64,000 bases of DNA from an uncultured Spartobacteria bacterium (GCA_903919125.1 CAIXGS010000013.1:1-64000), one strand, 5' to 3'. Positions 37,679-48,713 are shown, counted from the first letter of the stretch. Numbers and translations are program-made. The notes: a model not told the origin generated them from the sequence alone.

Positions 37679-38193
37679 CTCGACAGAATCTATTTTTTGA
37701 TGAAGTATCCACTCCTGTGTTCTCTAACGTAAACATTCTTAGGAAACGCCGAATCCCCGTCACGGCCCAACGCCTTGCCCTGCTTAGAGCTGTGGGCGCG
37801 CAGCCACATGCTACGGCGGACGCACTGGCTGAGGCGGTTCGCTCGGAGATCGGTGCCATTTCAAAACAGGCGGTTTACAACACGCTCGGGACTTTCGTGG
37901 AAAAGGGCATTCTCCGGCGGATCCAGCCAGCCGGATCAGCGGCGCTTTACGAGGCCCGAGTCGGCGATAACCACCACCACCTCATCTGTCGATCCTGCAG
38001 GAAGACGGTGGATGTGGCCTGCGTGGTGGGGGAGAGGCCTTGCCTGAAGGCGGTCGACGATTCGGGGTTCCAGATCGACGAGGCAGAGGTGATTTTTTGG
38101 GGAACCTGCTCCGAGTGCCTTGAAAAGAGCGGAGCCAAGACGGCCAGATTGGGTGAGCCCCATGACTTTTGCGAACAGACGAACAATCCCTAA
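37663..38193 (+). CDS. Fur/PerR family peroxide-type regulator
   Basis: 176 residues from TTG 37663; GTG 37717 would give 158 residues with a typical N-terminus. The winged-helix part has IPVTAQRLALLRAV and ISKQAVYNTLGTFVEKGILRR. The metal site shows GDNHHHLICRSC, and two CxxC pairs (CRSC, CSEC) should bind structural zinc. The DNHHH arrangement and the adjacent katG, 9 bases downstream, point to a PerR-like repressor that senses peroxide through metal-catalysed histidine oxidation. The expected logic is repression of its own operon until peroxide appears; this is inferred from family and context. Confidence 0.88.
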   Translation: MTESNSRQNLFFDEVSTPVFSNVNILRKRRIPVTAQRLALLRAVGAQPHATADALAEAVRSEIGAISKQAVYNTLGTFVEKGILRRIQPAGSAALYEARVGDNHHHLICRSCRKTVDVACVVGERPCLKAVDDSGFQIDEAEVIFWGTCSECLEKSGAKTARLGEPHDFCEQTNNP

Positions 38194-40629
<2,436 letters not shown>

Positions 40630-40648
40630 ACAAGGTTGCTGCAGACAC

Positions 40649-40677
40649 GGCGGCGTCCGCAAAGGGCGCCGCCTTTT
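40649..40677 (+). terminator. Rho-independent terminator after katG
   Basis: Stem GGCGGCG/CGCCGCC with a loop of 11 bases, followed by TTTT, 20 bases after the katG stop. Confidence 0.8.
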
Positions 40678-40749
40678 GTCTGTTGTCGCTCCCCTCAGGC
40701 GCTCCAGTCATTTTGCTCCGCACTTCACTCCTGCTACGCAATTCGTCTT

Positions 40750-41042
40750 TTACAGATCTTTAGTCCATTTCTGCGAATCCTCAGAGCAATGGAAGATCTG
40801 GTAAACACTCACCAAGCCATTTTCACACCTGTAAAAGAACGTGTACGGGAACTTCCGAGGCAAACCCTTCCGATAGCCCTTCACCACTGGAAAAATCTCT
40901 GGGTGCCGTTGAACCATCGCAAAACAAGCAGAGAAGGCACGCAAAAACTCATGCGCCAACCCTGTTCCTTTGCTTCGTGCGATTGGAAAGCTTCCGCCAA
41001 CTTGGCCTTGGCCTCATGAGTAATCGCGATCCGATTACCCAT
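40750..41042 (-). pseudogene. RelE/ParE-type toxin with a one-base frameshift
   Basis: ATG 41042 opens MGNRIAITHEAKAKLAEAF and SHEAKEQG, the usual ParE start, but the frame then runs off and stops. One base along, the rest of the fold continues: LAHEFLRAFSACFAMVQRHP, EIFPVVKGYRKGLPRKFPYT and FFYRCENGLVSVYQIFHCSE. The two halves join exactly if one base is restored near 40,958-40,962 after GAACAGGG. The complete protein would be ~97 residues, normal for the family. The start overlaps the antitoxin stop by 8 bases. Either the toxin has been inactivated or the sequence has a one-base error. Confidence 0.75.
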
Positions 41043-41256
41043 GATTTTTGACGATCCACTCTCTTGCAGAGCCCCACGTTTCCAAAGATGCAGGATTCTG
41101 CTCAGCCTTGATACGAATCCGCTCTACCTCCTCGATTTGCCAATCGGGTACAGGGATTTGATCTGCTTCTTTGGCAATACTGTCCCAAAGGTCTTCGACG
41201 AGCTGTAGCCGTTCAGCGCAACTCAACTCAAAAAGCGGTGCGAATTCAGCGGTCAT
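41035..41256 (-). CDS. Addiction-module antitoxin of the RelB/ParD-like 'addiction module component' family
   Basis: 73 residues, acidic, with FELSCAERLQLVEDLWDSIA and PVPDWQIEEVERIRIKAEQNP, the pattern of the unstable antitoxins paired with ParE/RelE toxins (PF09720 type). It overlaps the start of the frameshifted toxin by 8 bases. AAGGAG lies upstream of its ATG. The intact antitoxin with a broken partner suggests a decaying module or one kept for protection. Confidence 0.82.
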   Translation of the reverse strand: MTAEFAPLFELSCAERLQLVEDLWDSIAKEADQIPVPDWQIEEVERIRIKAEQNPASLETWGSAREWIVKNHG

Positions 41257-41372
41257 TATAACATCCTACTCCTTTACGGGGAGATTGGAAATCGATTTTG
41301 CTTTCTAAGGGTGGCATCACGCTGCACTGGCAGAGATGTTCTTAAAGAAGGTTGCTCTGCTGATTCCCGGCG

Positions 41373-41420
41373 GGCTAAAGAGCGGGGGAAAGTGTCGGCT
41401 AAAGAGCGGGGGAAAGTGTC
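41373..41420. repeat. Two tandem 24-bp repeats with AAAGTGTCTGTCCC end
   Basis: GGCTAAAGAGCGGGGGAAAG followed by TGTC occurs twice back to back (41,373-41,396 and 41,397-41,420). The second copy runs on into TGTCCCTGTACC, giving the GTGTCTGTCCC core shared with the elements near 31.8 and 37.5 kb. Confidence 0.8.
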
Positions 41421-41527
41421 TGTCCCTGTACCACGGGCAGTTGCGGCTGTGGAGGCTCTCCAAAAACTGACGTGATTATCATCAGGCTGAAGGCTGCCAT
41501 GATGACGCGTGAGTAAATCTTGTTCAT
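41399..41527 (-). pseudogene. Remnant of an exported protein, truncated at a repeat element
   Basis: ATG 41527 gives 42 residues: a good signal peptide (MNKIYSRVIMAAFSLMIITS, then VFGEPPQP) and then a tail (QGQTLSPAL) coded entirely by the repeat element at 41.4 kb, with the stop inside it. It reads like the first part of a secreted-protein gene whose body was lost when the repeat arrived. It could also be a chance reading frame. Confidence 0.25.
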
Positions 41528-41862
41528 CGGGAGGGGAAGGCTGGGAGTCGACGGGCCGAGGTCAAGGCATCGGAGCGTAGCGCCCATGTATCGGATGACT
41601 TTGTTCAGGTAATGTCCGTCGAAGGTGTTTCTTATTGAGACCGGGGGATAAGAAGCCGTTTTTAGCAAAAGATTACTCGAAACCCGATGGTTCGCTGGAA
41701 TTCAAATGCGCTAAATATTATGCCAATACAGCTTTCACTATGCGACTTTCAGTATCCCAGTTTCCGGAGGCCCCCGCCTAATCAGTATAACAAAATGCAC
41801 AGCTCGTTCGAGAAGGTGCAAAAGGCTATTGGGCAGTTTAGACACGACCCCGTAGCTGGAGT

Positions 41863-41891
41863 TTGACCGGTCTGACCGGTCGTGGTATTGT
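41863..41891 (+). promoter_or_regulatory. Promoter with embedded double operator for the Phd/VapC module
   Basis: TTGACC (41,863-41,868), 17 bases, TATTGT (41,886-41,891). Two copies of the palindrome GACCGGTC (41,865-41,872 and 41,874-41,881) fill the -35 edge and spacer, well placed for autorepression by the antitoxin. The expected start of transcription is at 41,897-41,899, right at the ATG, so the mRNA may be leaderless. Confidence 0.65.
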
Positions 41892-41898
41892 GGCCTCT

Positions 41899-42126
41899 AT
41901 GAAACTTATCGCCGCATACGAGGCTAAATCGCGATTCTCCGAGCTTCTTCGAGAAGCTGCTGCAGGGGAGGTTTTTATCATTACACGAAACGGACAAAAA
42001 ATGGCTGAACTTCGTGCTTGCCAATCTGATAAACCCAAAAGGATACGCGGAATGATGAAATCGGAGATTCCCCCTGTACCTGCTGACTTCAACGACCCTC
42101 TGGATATTTTCGCTGAATACCAATGA
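41899..42126 (+). CDS. Phd/YefM-family antitoxin
   Basis: 75 residues from ATG 41899. The N-terminal MKLIAAYEAKSRFSELLREA and VFIITRNGQKMAEL are the Phd/YefM DNA-binding fold; the C-terminal part, ending DPLDIFAEYQ, should wrap the toxin. It likely represses its own promoter through the GACCGGTC pair and neutralises the PIN toxin whose start overlaps its stop as ATGA. An in-frame upstream start at 41,863 lies within the promoter and is unlikely. Confidence 0.92.
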   Translation: MKLIAAYEAKSRFSELLREAAAGEVFIITRNGQKMAELRACQSDKPKRIRGMMKSEIPPVPADFNDPLDIFAEYQ

Positions 42127-42515
42127 AAGTTCTTCTAGATACGTGTGCTCTTGTATGGTTTCTGCGAGATGATTCAGAACTGTCAGAGAAGGCAGCTCAA
42201 CTGATCGAAAATCCGAATACGGATGCTTTTGTTAGCGTGGTTAGCATTTGGGAAATCGCGATCAAAGCATCGCTTGGAAAGATTCAAACTCCAATTGGGT
42301 TTCGGGATTCGTTAGAGGACAAGTTAAAGGCCTCGGGATTCAATATCCTCCCTATTGAATTTCAACACGCAGTTGGAGTGCATGACCTTCCCACCGTCCA
42401 TAACGATCCATTCGACAGGCTACTAATATCACAGTGCAGGAGTGAAAAGCTAACAGCCATTACTAACGATACTCGCTGGATGGATCCTCGATACAGTATC
42501 TCTGTACTTTGGTAA
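42123..42515 (+). CDS. VapC-like PIN-domain toxin
   Basis: 130 residues. PIN nuclease landmarks are all present: LLDTCALVWFL with the first Asp, VSVVSIWEIAIKASLGKI with Glu, and HNDPFDRLLISQC with the later Asp pair, followed by TNDTRW. Such toxins are Mg-dependent RNases that cut tRNA or rRNA and stop translation until the antitoxin is restored. It is coupled to the antitoxin by a 4-base overlap. It appears intact. Confidence 0.93.
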   Translation: MKVLLDTCALVWFLRDDSELSEKAAQLIENPNTDAFVSVVSIWEIAIKASLGKIQTPIGFRDSLEDKLKASGFNILPIEFQHAVGVHDLPTVHNDPFDRLLISQCRSEKLTAITNDTRWMDPRYSISVLW

Positions 42516-42690
42516 CTCCGCTCTACGTCAATAATACGCAGCCCAATGAAGTTGCTGTAGTTGTAAACCTTATATGCTTCAGGTGGACCGCTCGCGTCGC
42601 AGCAGTACGTCTTTCGCTTTTTAGTCGAGGTTCAGTTTGGACGATCGAAGTCTCACCGCATCCACGTCGCATTGACCTCTAAGAAACAGA

Positions 42691-42732
42691 AATAAAACGC
42701 AGGGCACAGTCATTTTACTGACTGCACCCTGC
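42691..42732 (-). terminator. Terminator of the oxidoreductase gene (- strand)
   Basis: A 15-position stem, CGCAGGG..CAGTCA with TGACTG..CCCTGCG and a 2-base mismatch, spans 42,698-42,732. Read on the - strand it is followed by TTTTATTT, so it ends the transcript of the gene that stops at 42,803. Confidence 0.7.
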
Positions 42733-42802
42733 GGTAATTCAAGCTTTAGTAAAGACTTCTTAAAGGCTCCGTTTAAGCCCCTTAAGAAAGGCTTAGATGG
42801 CC

Positions 42803-44197
42803 TTAGTACTCGCGCTTGGTCTTGCGACCGGGTTCGGGCACTGGGTAGAGACCGTTTGCGTCGGCGAGCACGGGAGCAGGGGAGTCCATGGTGAACTTGT
42901 CTGCGTCAGGAGCGTACTCGTGCTCGTGGTTGAGCATCTCGTCTAAGGTGACTTCCTGAGCGGTGTGTGTGGCGTAACGGCCCATGGAAGTGACCAAGCT
43001 CGCCATCACTCCGCGCTCGACTTCGTTGTACGGCTTGTCGTTGCGAATGGCATCTGTGAGATCTTCCCATTCGTTGAAGTAAGGATCATCCGCCACCTTG
43101 GGATCCGGCGAGGTCCAAAGCATATTTTCTTTGCTCGGGTTTTGCCCTTTGTAAGTGCTCGAGGGCCTACCGCAGTCTCCGCTCTTGGAGACGATCGCCA
43201 TCCCCTTGCTGCCGTGCGCGTAACTGGAGTAAATCGGGAGAGCGCCATTCATGCAGCGGCCATCCATGAACAACTTCGTGCCATCCTGGAACGTGTATTC
43301 CACCGAATACGAATCCAAGTTTTGATCCACGTAAGGTTTGCCGCTGGGGGCTGTGCGGAAAGTGCGACCTCCGACGCCGTGGCACTTGACCGGCCAAGCG
43401 TTTTTGAGCCAGCAGAGATGGTCGACGTGATGAATGTAGAAATCGCTGAAAGCGCCACCGCTGGCCCACAGAAAGCTGTGGAAACGGGAAATCTGCCACA
43501 GCAGTTCTTTCGGTTCACCCGGCCATGGTTCGGAGAATGCCGACCCGATGATGCCCTGCATCCGGTAGCCGCGCATGAAGTTGATGTCACCGATCTCGCC
43601 GTCCTGGATGCGCTTGTAAAGCTCCTGCATCGCGTGGCTGTGGCGGGACATCAGTCCGACGCCCACTTTCAAATTTTTGGCGGAGGCCTGTTTTGCAAGT
43701 TCCAGCATGCGGCGCGAAGTTGGGCCGTCAGCCGTAATGGGCTTCTCCATGAACACGTGCAAACCCTTCTCGATCGCGTACTTAAAGTGTACCCAACGGA
43801 AGGCGAGCGGAGTTGTGAAGATCGCGATGTCGCCTTTGCGAAGGCAATCCATTGCATGTTTGTACCCATCGAAGCCGATGAACTTGTGGTCGTCGGAAAC
43901 ATCCACCTGATCGGGGAACTTGGCTTTGATGGATTTGTAGCTGTTGTCCAGCTTCTGTTGAAAGACGTCGGCCATGGCGACCAACTTGAGCGACATTTTC
44001 TGTCCCAAGGCGTTCACCACTGCTCCAGTGCCGCGGCCGCCGCATCCGATGAGAGCGATTCTCAACTGGTCGCTGCCCTGCGCGAAGACATGGGGCACTT
44101 TGACGTTTGCGAGAGCGGAAGCTCCGATGGTAAGGCCGGAGGCTTTAAAGAAATCTCGGCGGGATAGGATTGAAGTTGTATCTGAGGAGGGAGTCAT
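42803..44197 (-). CDS. Gfo/Idh/MocA family oxidoreductase, Tat-exported
   Basis: 464 residues. The N-terminus has a twin-arginine signal (SRRDFFKASGLTIGASALANV), so the folded protein with bound NAD(P) should be exported. The Rossmann motif LRIALIGCGGRGTGAV follows, then MEKPITADGPTSRRMLELA with the catalytic Lys of EKP, and the C-terminal half typical of these sugar/inositol dehydrogenases. Such Tat-type members abound in Planctomycetes and Verrucomicrobia. Substrate unknown. It appears monocistronic, between the VapC toxin (convergent) and a TPR protein. Confidence 0.93.
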   Translation of the reverse strand: MTPSSDTTSILSRRDFFKASGLTIGASALANVKVPHVFAQGSDQLRIALIGCGGRGTGAVVNALGQKMSLKLVAMADVFQQKLDNSYKSIKAKFPDQVDVSDDHKFIGFDGYKHAMDCLRKGDIAIFTTPLAFRWVHFKYAIEKGLHVFMEKPITADGPTSRRMLELAKQASAKNLKVGVGLMSRHSHAMQELYKRIQDGEIGDINFMRGYRMQGIIGSAFSEPWPGEPKELLWQISRFHSFLWASGGAFSDFYIHHVDHLCWLKNAWPVKCHGVGGRTFRTAPSGKPYVDQNLDSYSVEYTFQDGTKLFMDGRCMNGALPIYSSYAHGSKGMAIVSKSGDCGRPSSTYKGQNPSKENMLWTSPDPKVADDPYFNEWEDLTDAIRNDKPYNEVERGVMASLVTSMGRYATHTAQEVTLDEMLNHEHEYAPDADKFTMDSPAPVLADANGLYPVPEPGRKTKREY

Positions 44198-44314
44198 GTG
44201 AGGACTTTTCTTGCTTCAAGGCGCTGGTGTCAACGTTGTAAGAAGCGGTTTTTTCTTAGGGGATTTTTAGGGGCTTAATGAGAAGGCGAAAAAGAAAAAA
44301 GAGAGCGAGGCGAC

Positions 44315-45052
44315 TTACTGTTTCGCGGGCTGGGCAGGCGGTGCTGCAGGAACTTGGGTAGCTGCAGGTGCTTCGGCTGGGGTCGGTTGGGCGAGTGCCG
44401 GTTCGGGCGCAGAGGGGTGTTCGGCGCTGAGTTGTTGGGATTCCAAAAGAGCTTCGTTTGCGAATGAAGAGGTTGGGAACTGGCTCTGGAGGCTCTCATA
44501 AGATGCCTTAGCTTCTTCGAATTTGTTCTGTGACTTGTAGATACGGGCGATGCGCAGCTGCGCAGCTGGGGCGGCGAATCCTCGCGAATCCGAGGCCAGT
44601 AAACTGCGGTACGCCATGAGCGCTTCATCCTGTTTTCCTTGTGCCTCGAGCGTTGCGGCGATTCCCAGACGTGCTGCGGAGGCCATGGGATGGTCAGCAG
44701 AGGAAGACAGGAAATCGCGTAACGTTTTGAGCGACTCCTCGAGCTGCCCGTTAGCGCGCTGTTTGCCCGAAAGCAGCAACGCGGCGTTTCCTGAGGCGAC
44801 CATTCCTCGGTGGCCGTTTATAAACTCCGACAACTGTTCGGGCGTTTGGGCAAGGGCAAAAGCCTCCGCAGCTTCGAGATTTCGACGATATGCCAAAAGC
44901 TCGCTAACGGCATAGGTCAGCATTGAGGCTACAAGCAGTGCGACTGAAATCTGAATGGCCTTGCGATGGCGAATCCAGAATTCAAGCAGGTCGAAGCCTT
45001 GATCGTCTGCGGCATGCGAGGGAGGAGAGGGAAGGGAGGGAAGTTCGGACAT
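44315..45052 (-). CDS. Membrane-anchored TPR protein (YfgM-like)
   Basis: 245 residues. A short cytoplasmic start leads to one membrane segment (RKAIQISVALLVASMLTYAV), then TPR repeats (ALLLSGKQRANGQLEESLKT, ARLGIAATLEAQGKQDEALM, QLRIARIYKSQNKFEEAKAS) and a Pro/Ala-rich tail. The layout matches YfgM, an accessory of the Sec translocon, or related tol-pal-like TPR proteins. The role is inferred from layout only. The beta-helix gene lies 24 bases upstream in the same direction. Confidence 0.8.
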   Translation of the reverse strand: MSELPSLPSPPSHAADDQGFDLLEFWIRHRKAIQISVALLVASMLTYAVSELLAYRRNLEAAEAFALAQTPEQLSEFINGHRGMVASGNAALLLSGKQRANGQLEESLKTLRDFLSSSADHPMASAARLGIAATLEAQGKQDEALMAYRSLLASDSRGFAAPAAQLRIARIYKSQNKFEEAKASYESLQSQFPTSSFANEALLESQQLSAEHPSAPEPALAQPTPAEAPAATQVPAAPPAQPAKQ

Positions 45053-45076
45053 AGAAGTTGTGAGGTTAAAAGTGAG

Positions 45077-45766
45077 TTATACTTCTCGGGTTATAATATG
45101 CTGCTCTTGAGTGGTTTTTACCGTGCAGTTCGCGCCGAGCACGCCGCGCCATTGAGTGCCAGGGTACATCATCGCGTTGCGTCCGATTATCGAGCCGGGA
45201 TTTAGCACCGAGTTGCATCCGATTTCTGCACGGTCGCCAATAATCGCGCCGAACTTGCGTAAGCCCGTTGGGAGGTAGCCTCCAGAGCCATTGGAGACAA
45301 GTACTTCGGAGTGATCTAGGCGCACATTCGAGAGGATAACACCCGCGCCCAGATGCGCTTTGTAACCGAGGATGGAGTCGCCAACGTAGTTAAAATGAGG
45401 GACTTGCGCCTCATCGAAGAGGATCGAGTTCTTAAATTCGCACGAATTGCCCAGTACGCACCCAGAGCCGACAATTACGTTTTCTCGGATATAGGCGCCG
45501 TTTCGAATCTCGCAACCTTCTCCAATCCAGGCCGGTCCTTTGATCATTGCTCCTTGTTCAACCACCGTGCCCGCGCCAATGAAAACCGCTCCACTAATGA
45601 AGGGCTTGCCGATGAGCCGACCGTGAATTCCCGGTTTGAGCCGGAACTGAAGGTAGCTGCTGATTTGTGCAAGCGCGTCCCACACGTTGACGGCGCTTTC
45701 GAAAAGCATCCGATGCTCAGAGTGTTGCAGGTCGAGAAAAGTCTCCGGGCTATAAAGTGAGGACAT
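45077..45766 (-). CDS. Left-handed beta-helix protein related to GlmU/UDP-sugar acyltransferases
   Basis: 229 residues from ATG 45766 (an upstream TTG at 45,790 is less likely). From about residue 55 it is hexapeptide repeats: PFISGAVFIGAGTVVEQGAM, PAWIGEGCEIRNGAYIRENV, VGSGCVLGNSCEFKNS, KFGAIIGDRAEIGCNSVLNP. This is the left-handed helix of nucleotidyl/acyltransferases. It lacks the pyrophosphorylase domain of GlmU and resembles stand-alone GlmU C-terminal homologues found next to other genes in this phylum. Substrate unknown. It is followed 24 bases later by the TPR gene. Confidence 0.85.
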   Translation of the reverse strand: MSSLYSPETFLDLQHSEHRMLFESAVNVWDALAQISSYLQFRLKPGIHGRLIGKPFISGAVFIGAGTVVEQGAMIKGPAWIGEGCEIRNGAYIRENVIVGSGCVLGNSCEFKNSILFDEAQVPHFNYVGDSILGYKAHLGAGVILSNVRLDHSEVLVSNGSGGYLPTGLRKFGAIIGDRAEIGCNSVLNPGSIIGRNAMMYPGTQWRGVLGANCTVKTTQEQHIITREV

Positions 45767-45936
45767 CTCAGATGGGGTGGTGAGTTTCAAAAATCGCGGG
45801 GCGCCTGAGGAATTGGGATTAGCGTTAGGGGTCGCAGCGGGGGGACATTAAATGACAAAGACCGCAAAGAACTCAAAGAGGTTCGCTAAATTCTGCGCTT
45901 TAAGTGCGGCTTTTATTTCAGATTTCATCTTCAACC

Positions 45937-47334
45937 CTAGCCTCGGGTGAGTTGCGGGCCAAGTTTGGTATCCTTCAGTTGCCAGCCCAATCTTGCGATA
46001 TCCGCCCTGAGTTCATCGGAAAGTGCCCAGTCTCTTGCCGATCTAGCAGCTTCGCGTTGTTGTACTAAGGCAAGTACTTCAGCGGGAACTGAGGCCGCTT
46101 CTGGCTCAAACTCGAGGATTGAATTCAGGGAGGTGAAGTCTGCAAGAACTCGAGCCGCTTCAGCGGGAGTTAAGCTGCCGGCGTCCAGGGCTCGGTTGGA
46201 TTCGCGAACCCAGTCGAACAAATGACCTAATGCACCGGAGATGTTTAGATCCTCGTCGAGCGCTTCCAGAAAACGCTTTTTTGCGGGAGACTCGCCTAGT
46301 GCGGGAGGGGTGTCGCTGGCGAAAAGCCGGAGCCTTTCCCCCCAAGCATCCAAGCGTTCTAGGGCGGAACGTGCAGCGTCTAGTCCTGGAAGGGTGAAAT
46401 TTAAAGGCAGTCGATAATGCACACTGAGAAGCGCATAACGGATTTCTCTGCCGGAATAATTTCGTTCAAGAAGATCGCGAATGGAGTAAAAGTTTCCGAG
46501 CGATTTGCTCATCTTCTGACCGTCGACCATGAGGTGTGCGCAATGTAGCCAGTACTTTGTAAACTGTTTTCCAGTAATACATTCTGACTGAGCGATCTCC
46601 GCCTCATGGTGCGGAAAAATGTTATCGACTCCGCCGCAGTGAATATCCAATTGAGGCCCTAATAAGGAGGTAGCCATCGCGCTGCATTCAATATGCCAAC
46701 CAGGGCGGCCGCGGCCCCAAGGGCTTTCCCAAAACACATCGCCGTCGTCAGGGACCCAGGCCTTCCATAGCGCGAAGTCGCCCACGGATTCCTTTTCGTA
46801 TTCGTCGCTTTGAATGCGGCCTGAGGGACGCAATTCATCGAGGTTCAAATGAGCGAGCTGCCCGTATTTTGTAAAGCGTGCGATCCGGAAATAAACTGAG
46901 CCGTCTTCTGCTTGATAAGCAACGTCTTGAGACTGGAGCTCTGTGATCATTTCGATCATCCGTTCGATGTATTTTGGCTCGGTGGCTGCCGGGTAATGAG
47001 CGGCGCGCTTGATCCGAAGAGTATCGAGGTCTGAGAAAAAGGCGTCCTTGAACTGTTGGGTAAAGTCAGCCAAAGGAACTTGGCAGCGCTTGCAACCGGC
47101 GATGGTCTTATCATCGACGTCCGTGAGGTTCATGACGCGTTGGACATCGTAGCCACGGATCTCCAAGTGGCGCTGGAGGAGATCTTCAAAAATGTACGCG
47201 CGGAAGTTTCCTATGTGGGCAAAATTGTAAACGGTTGGGCCACAGGTATACATCTTGACGCTCCGGCCTTCGGCGTCCAAGGGTTCGAATAGCTCGATAG
47301 AGCGTGAGGCAGTGTTGAAAAGGCGTACGGACAT
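45937..47334 (-). CDS. cysS: Cysteinyl-tRNA synthetase
   Basis: 465 residues, the normal length. Class I landmarks: CGPTVYNFAHIGNFRAYIFEDLL (HIGH motif and first zinc Cys), GWHIECSAMA, GGVDNIFPHHEAEIAQSE, and KMSKSLGNF. It charges tRNA-Cys with cysteine in the cytoplasm. It is the last gene of a - strand operon, 18 bases after ispF. Confidence 0.98.
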   Translation of the reverse strand: MSVRLFNTASRSIELFEPLDAEGRSVKMYTCGPTVYNFAHIGNFRAYIFEDLLQRHLEIRGYDVQRVMNLTDVDDKTIAGCKRCQVPLADFTQQFKDAFFSDLDTLRIKRAAHYPAATEPKYIERMIEMITELQSQDVAYQAEDGSVYFRIARFTKYGQLAHLNLDELRPSGRIQSDEYEKESVGDFALWKAWVPDDGDVFWESPWGRGRPGWHIECSAMATSLLGPQLDIHCGGVDNIFPHHEAEIAQSECITGKQFTKYWLHCAHLMVDGQKMSKSLGNFYSIRDLLERNYSGREIRYALLSVHYRLPLNFTLPGLDAARSALERLDAWGERLRLFASDTPPALGESPAKKRFLEALDEDLNISGALGHLFDWVRESNRALDAGSLTPAEAARVLADFTSLNSILEFEPEAASVPAEVLALVQQREAARSARDWALSDELRADIARLGWQLKDTKLGPQLTRG

Positions 47335-47352
47335 AGGGAAGCGTCAAATGGA

Positions 47353-47874
47353 TTACATTTCGGAAGGCACCTCGTCGGGGACGAGCACTGAGGCAACGGC
47401 CAAAGCCGCGATGCCTTCCTCCCGTCCTACGAATCCCATCCTCTCATTGGTTGTCGCCTTGATACCAATTCGTGCGAGAGGTAGCCCCAGTACTTCGGCG
47501 AGATGCTGCCGCATTGCCGGCACGTGAGGACCGACTTTCGGCGCCTCGGCGATGAGCGAGGAGTCGATGTGAAGCAGTCGGCCTCCGCGGTTGCGCACGA
47601 TTTCTGATACCCGTCGTAGAAGCTCAAGTGAGCTAATTCCACGATAAGCTGGGTCCGTGTTGGGGAAGTGGTGTCCTATATCTAGCTCGCCCACAGCACC
47701 TAAGATGGCATCCGCAATCGCATGACAGAGCACGTCCGCATCCGAATGCCCGTCCAAGCCGCGTGGGGAGGGGATTTCAACGCCGCCTAAAATAAGCGGG
47801 CGCCCCTCAATGAAACGGTGTACGTCGTAACCAATTCCCGAGACGGGAATCATGCCAGCAGAGGGATTGCTCAT
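47353..47874 (-). CDS. ispF: 2-C-methyl-D-erythritol 2,4-cyclodiphosphate synthase
   Basis: 173 residues from ATG 47874, which overlaps the upstream stop as ATGA. Motifs GIGYDVHRF, GLDGHSDADVLCHAIADAILGA, DIGHHFPNTDP and IKATTNERMGFVGREEGIAA are diagnostic, with the zinc ligands Asp and His in place. It makes the cyclic diphosphate in the MEP isoprenoid pathway. ispD lies 5 kb away on the other strand rather than fused or adjacent. Confidence 0.97.
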   Translation of the reverse strand: MSNPSAGMIPVSGIGYDVHRFIEGRPLILGGVEIPSPRGLDGHSDADVLCHAIADAILGAVGELDIGHHFPNTDPAYRGISSLELLRRVSEIVRNRGGRLLHIDSSLIAEAPKVGPHVPAMRQHLAEVLGLPLARIGIKATTNERMGFVGREEGIAALAVASVLVPDEVPSEM

Positions 47875-48650
47875 TCTACGGAAATATCCATGGTGCCGTT
47901 CCATGCGCGGACGCTGATTTTGTCGGGGTTCTCGGCGCGTGGCGTACATTCGAAACGGCCCCCAGCTGCCTCCACAAGAAGTTGTCCGGCAGCAACGTCC
48001 CACAGGCTTACGGATTGTTCGATGTACGCGTCCAGACGTCCGCAGGCGACGTACGCGAGATCCAAAGCGGCGCTGCCCATCAGTCGGCATTTACGGGCAC
48101 GGCGCACGTACTTTTCAAGAAGAGCGGTGGCTTGAATGGCGACGTCGGGGGACTTCGACATGCCTACGGAAACAACGCCATCGGAGAGCGTGTTGCGCTG
48201 GCTGACTCGGATGGGATTGCCGTTGAGTTTGGGCGTTTGACCTAGCTCAACTTCCCAGAGCTCGTCACGCATCGGATCGTAAATGACGCCTACTTGTATA
48301 ATTCCTTTGTGTCTTAGCGCTATTGAGATACAAAAGTGGGGGATAGAGTAAAAGAAGTTCACAGTGCCGTCGATGGGATCGACAATCCATTGCCATTCGC
48401 TGTCCTGATTGCCGGCGAGTCCTTCTTCGCCGTAGATCGCGTGTGTCGGAAAATCAGCGAGGAGCGCGTCGGTAATGAGTTGTTGGGACTGGACGTCGAG
48501 ATCCAGTTTGATGTCGTGGGCGAGCATCTCCGCGACGTCCAAGGGGCGTCCGAACTGTGAGCGGATCAGTTTACCTGCAGAGCGTGCAGCGGCGATGGCC
48601 GAGGCAAGCGGGGAGTTGGGGATTGGAGAATGGGTGATGGAAGTGGTCAT
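47871..48650 (-). CDS. Inositol monophosphatase family protein
   Basis: 259 residues. The metal-binding motifs are complete: IYGEEGL, WIVDPIDGTVNFFYSIPHF and SLWDVAAGQLLVEAAGG. The family removes phosphate from inositol phosphate or related sugars (SuhB, CysQ or histidinol-phosphate types); which one cannot be decided. It starts 63 bases after coaC and overlaps ispF by 4 bases. Confidence 0.93.
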   Translation of the reverse strand: MTTSITHSPIPNSPLASAIAAARSAGKLIRSQFGRPLDVAEMLAHDIKLDLDVQSQQLITDALLADFPTHAIYGEEGLAGNQDSEWQWIVDPIDGTVNFFYSIPHFCISIALRHKGIIQVGVIYDPMRDELWEVELGQTPKLNGNPIRVSQRNTLSDGVVSVGMSKSPDVAIQATALLEKYVRRARKCRLMGSAALDLAYVACGRLDAYIEQSVSLWDVAAGQLLVEAAGGRFECTPRAENPDKISVRAWNGTMDISVE

Positions 48651-48713
48651 GGAAGCGAACGCTGAAGTAAAATGGCTGAGAAGGCGGGATTGAAACGGCC
48701 GGTTAAAGAAGGG

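Larger units (their letters stand above)
41257..41862. other. 606-base low-content region between two toxin-antitoxin loci
   Basis: No intact gene. It contains the tandem 24-bp repeat at 41,373-41,420, a short truncated exported reading frame on the - strand, and otherwise A+T-richer sequence without recognisable features. It looks like eroded accessory DNA. Confidence 0.5.

Noticed and set aside
42965-44167. 400-codon open frame on the + strand opposite the oxidoreductase
   Set aside because: Antisense shadow of a clear Gfo/Idh/MocA gene; no family resemblance.
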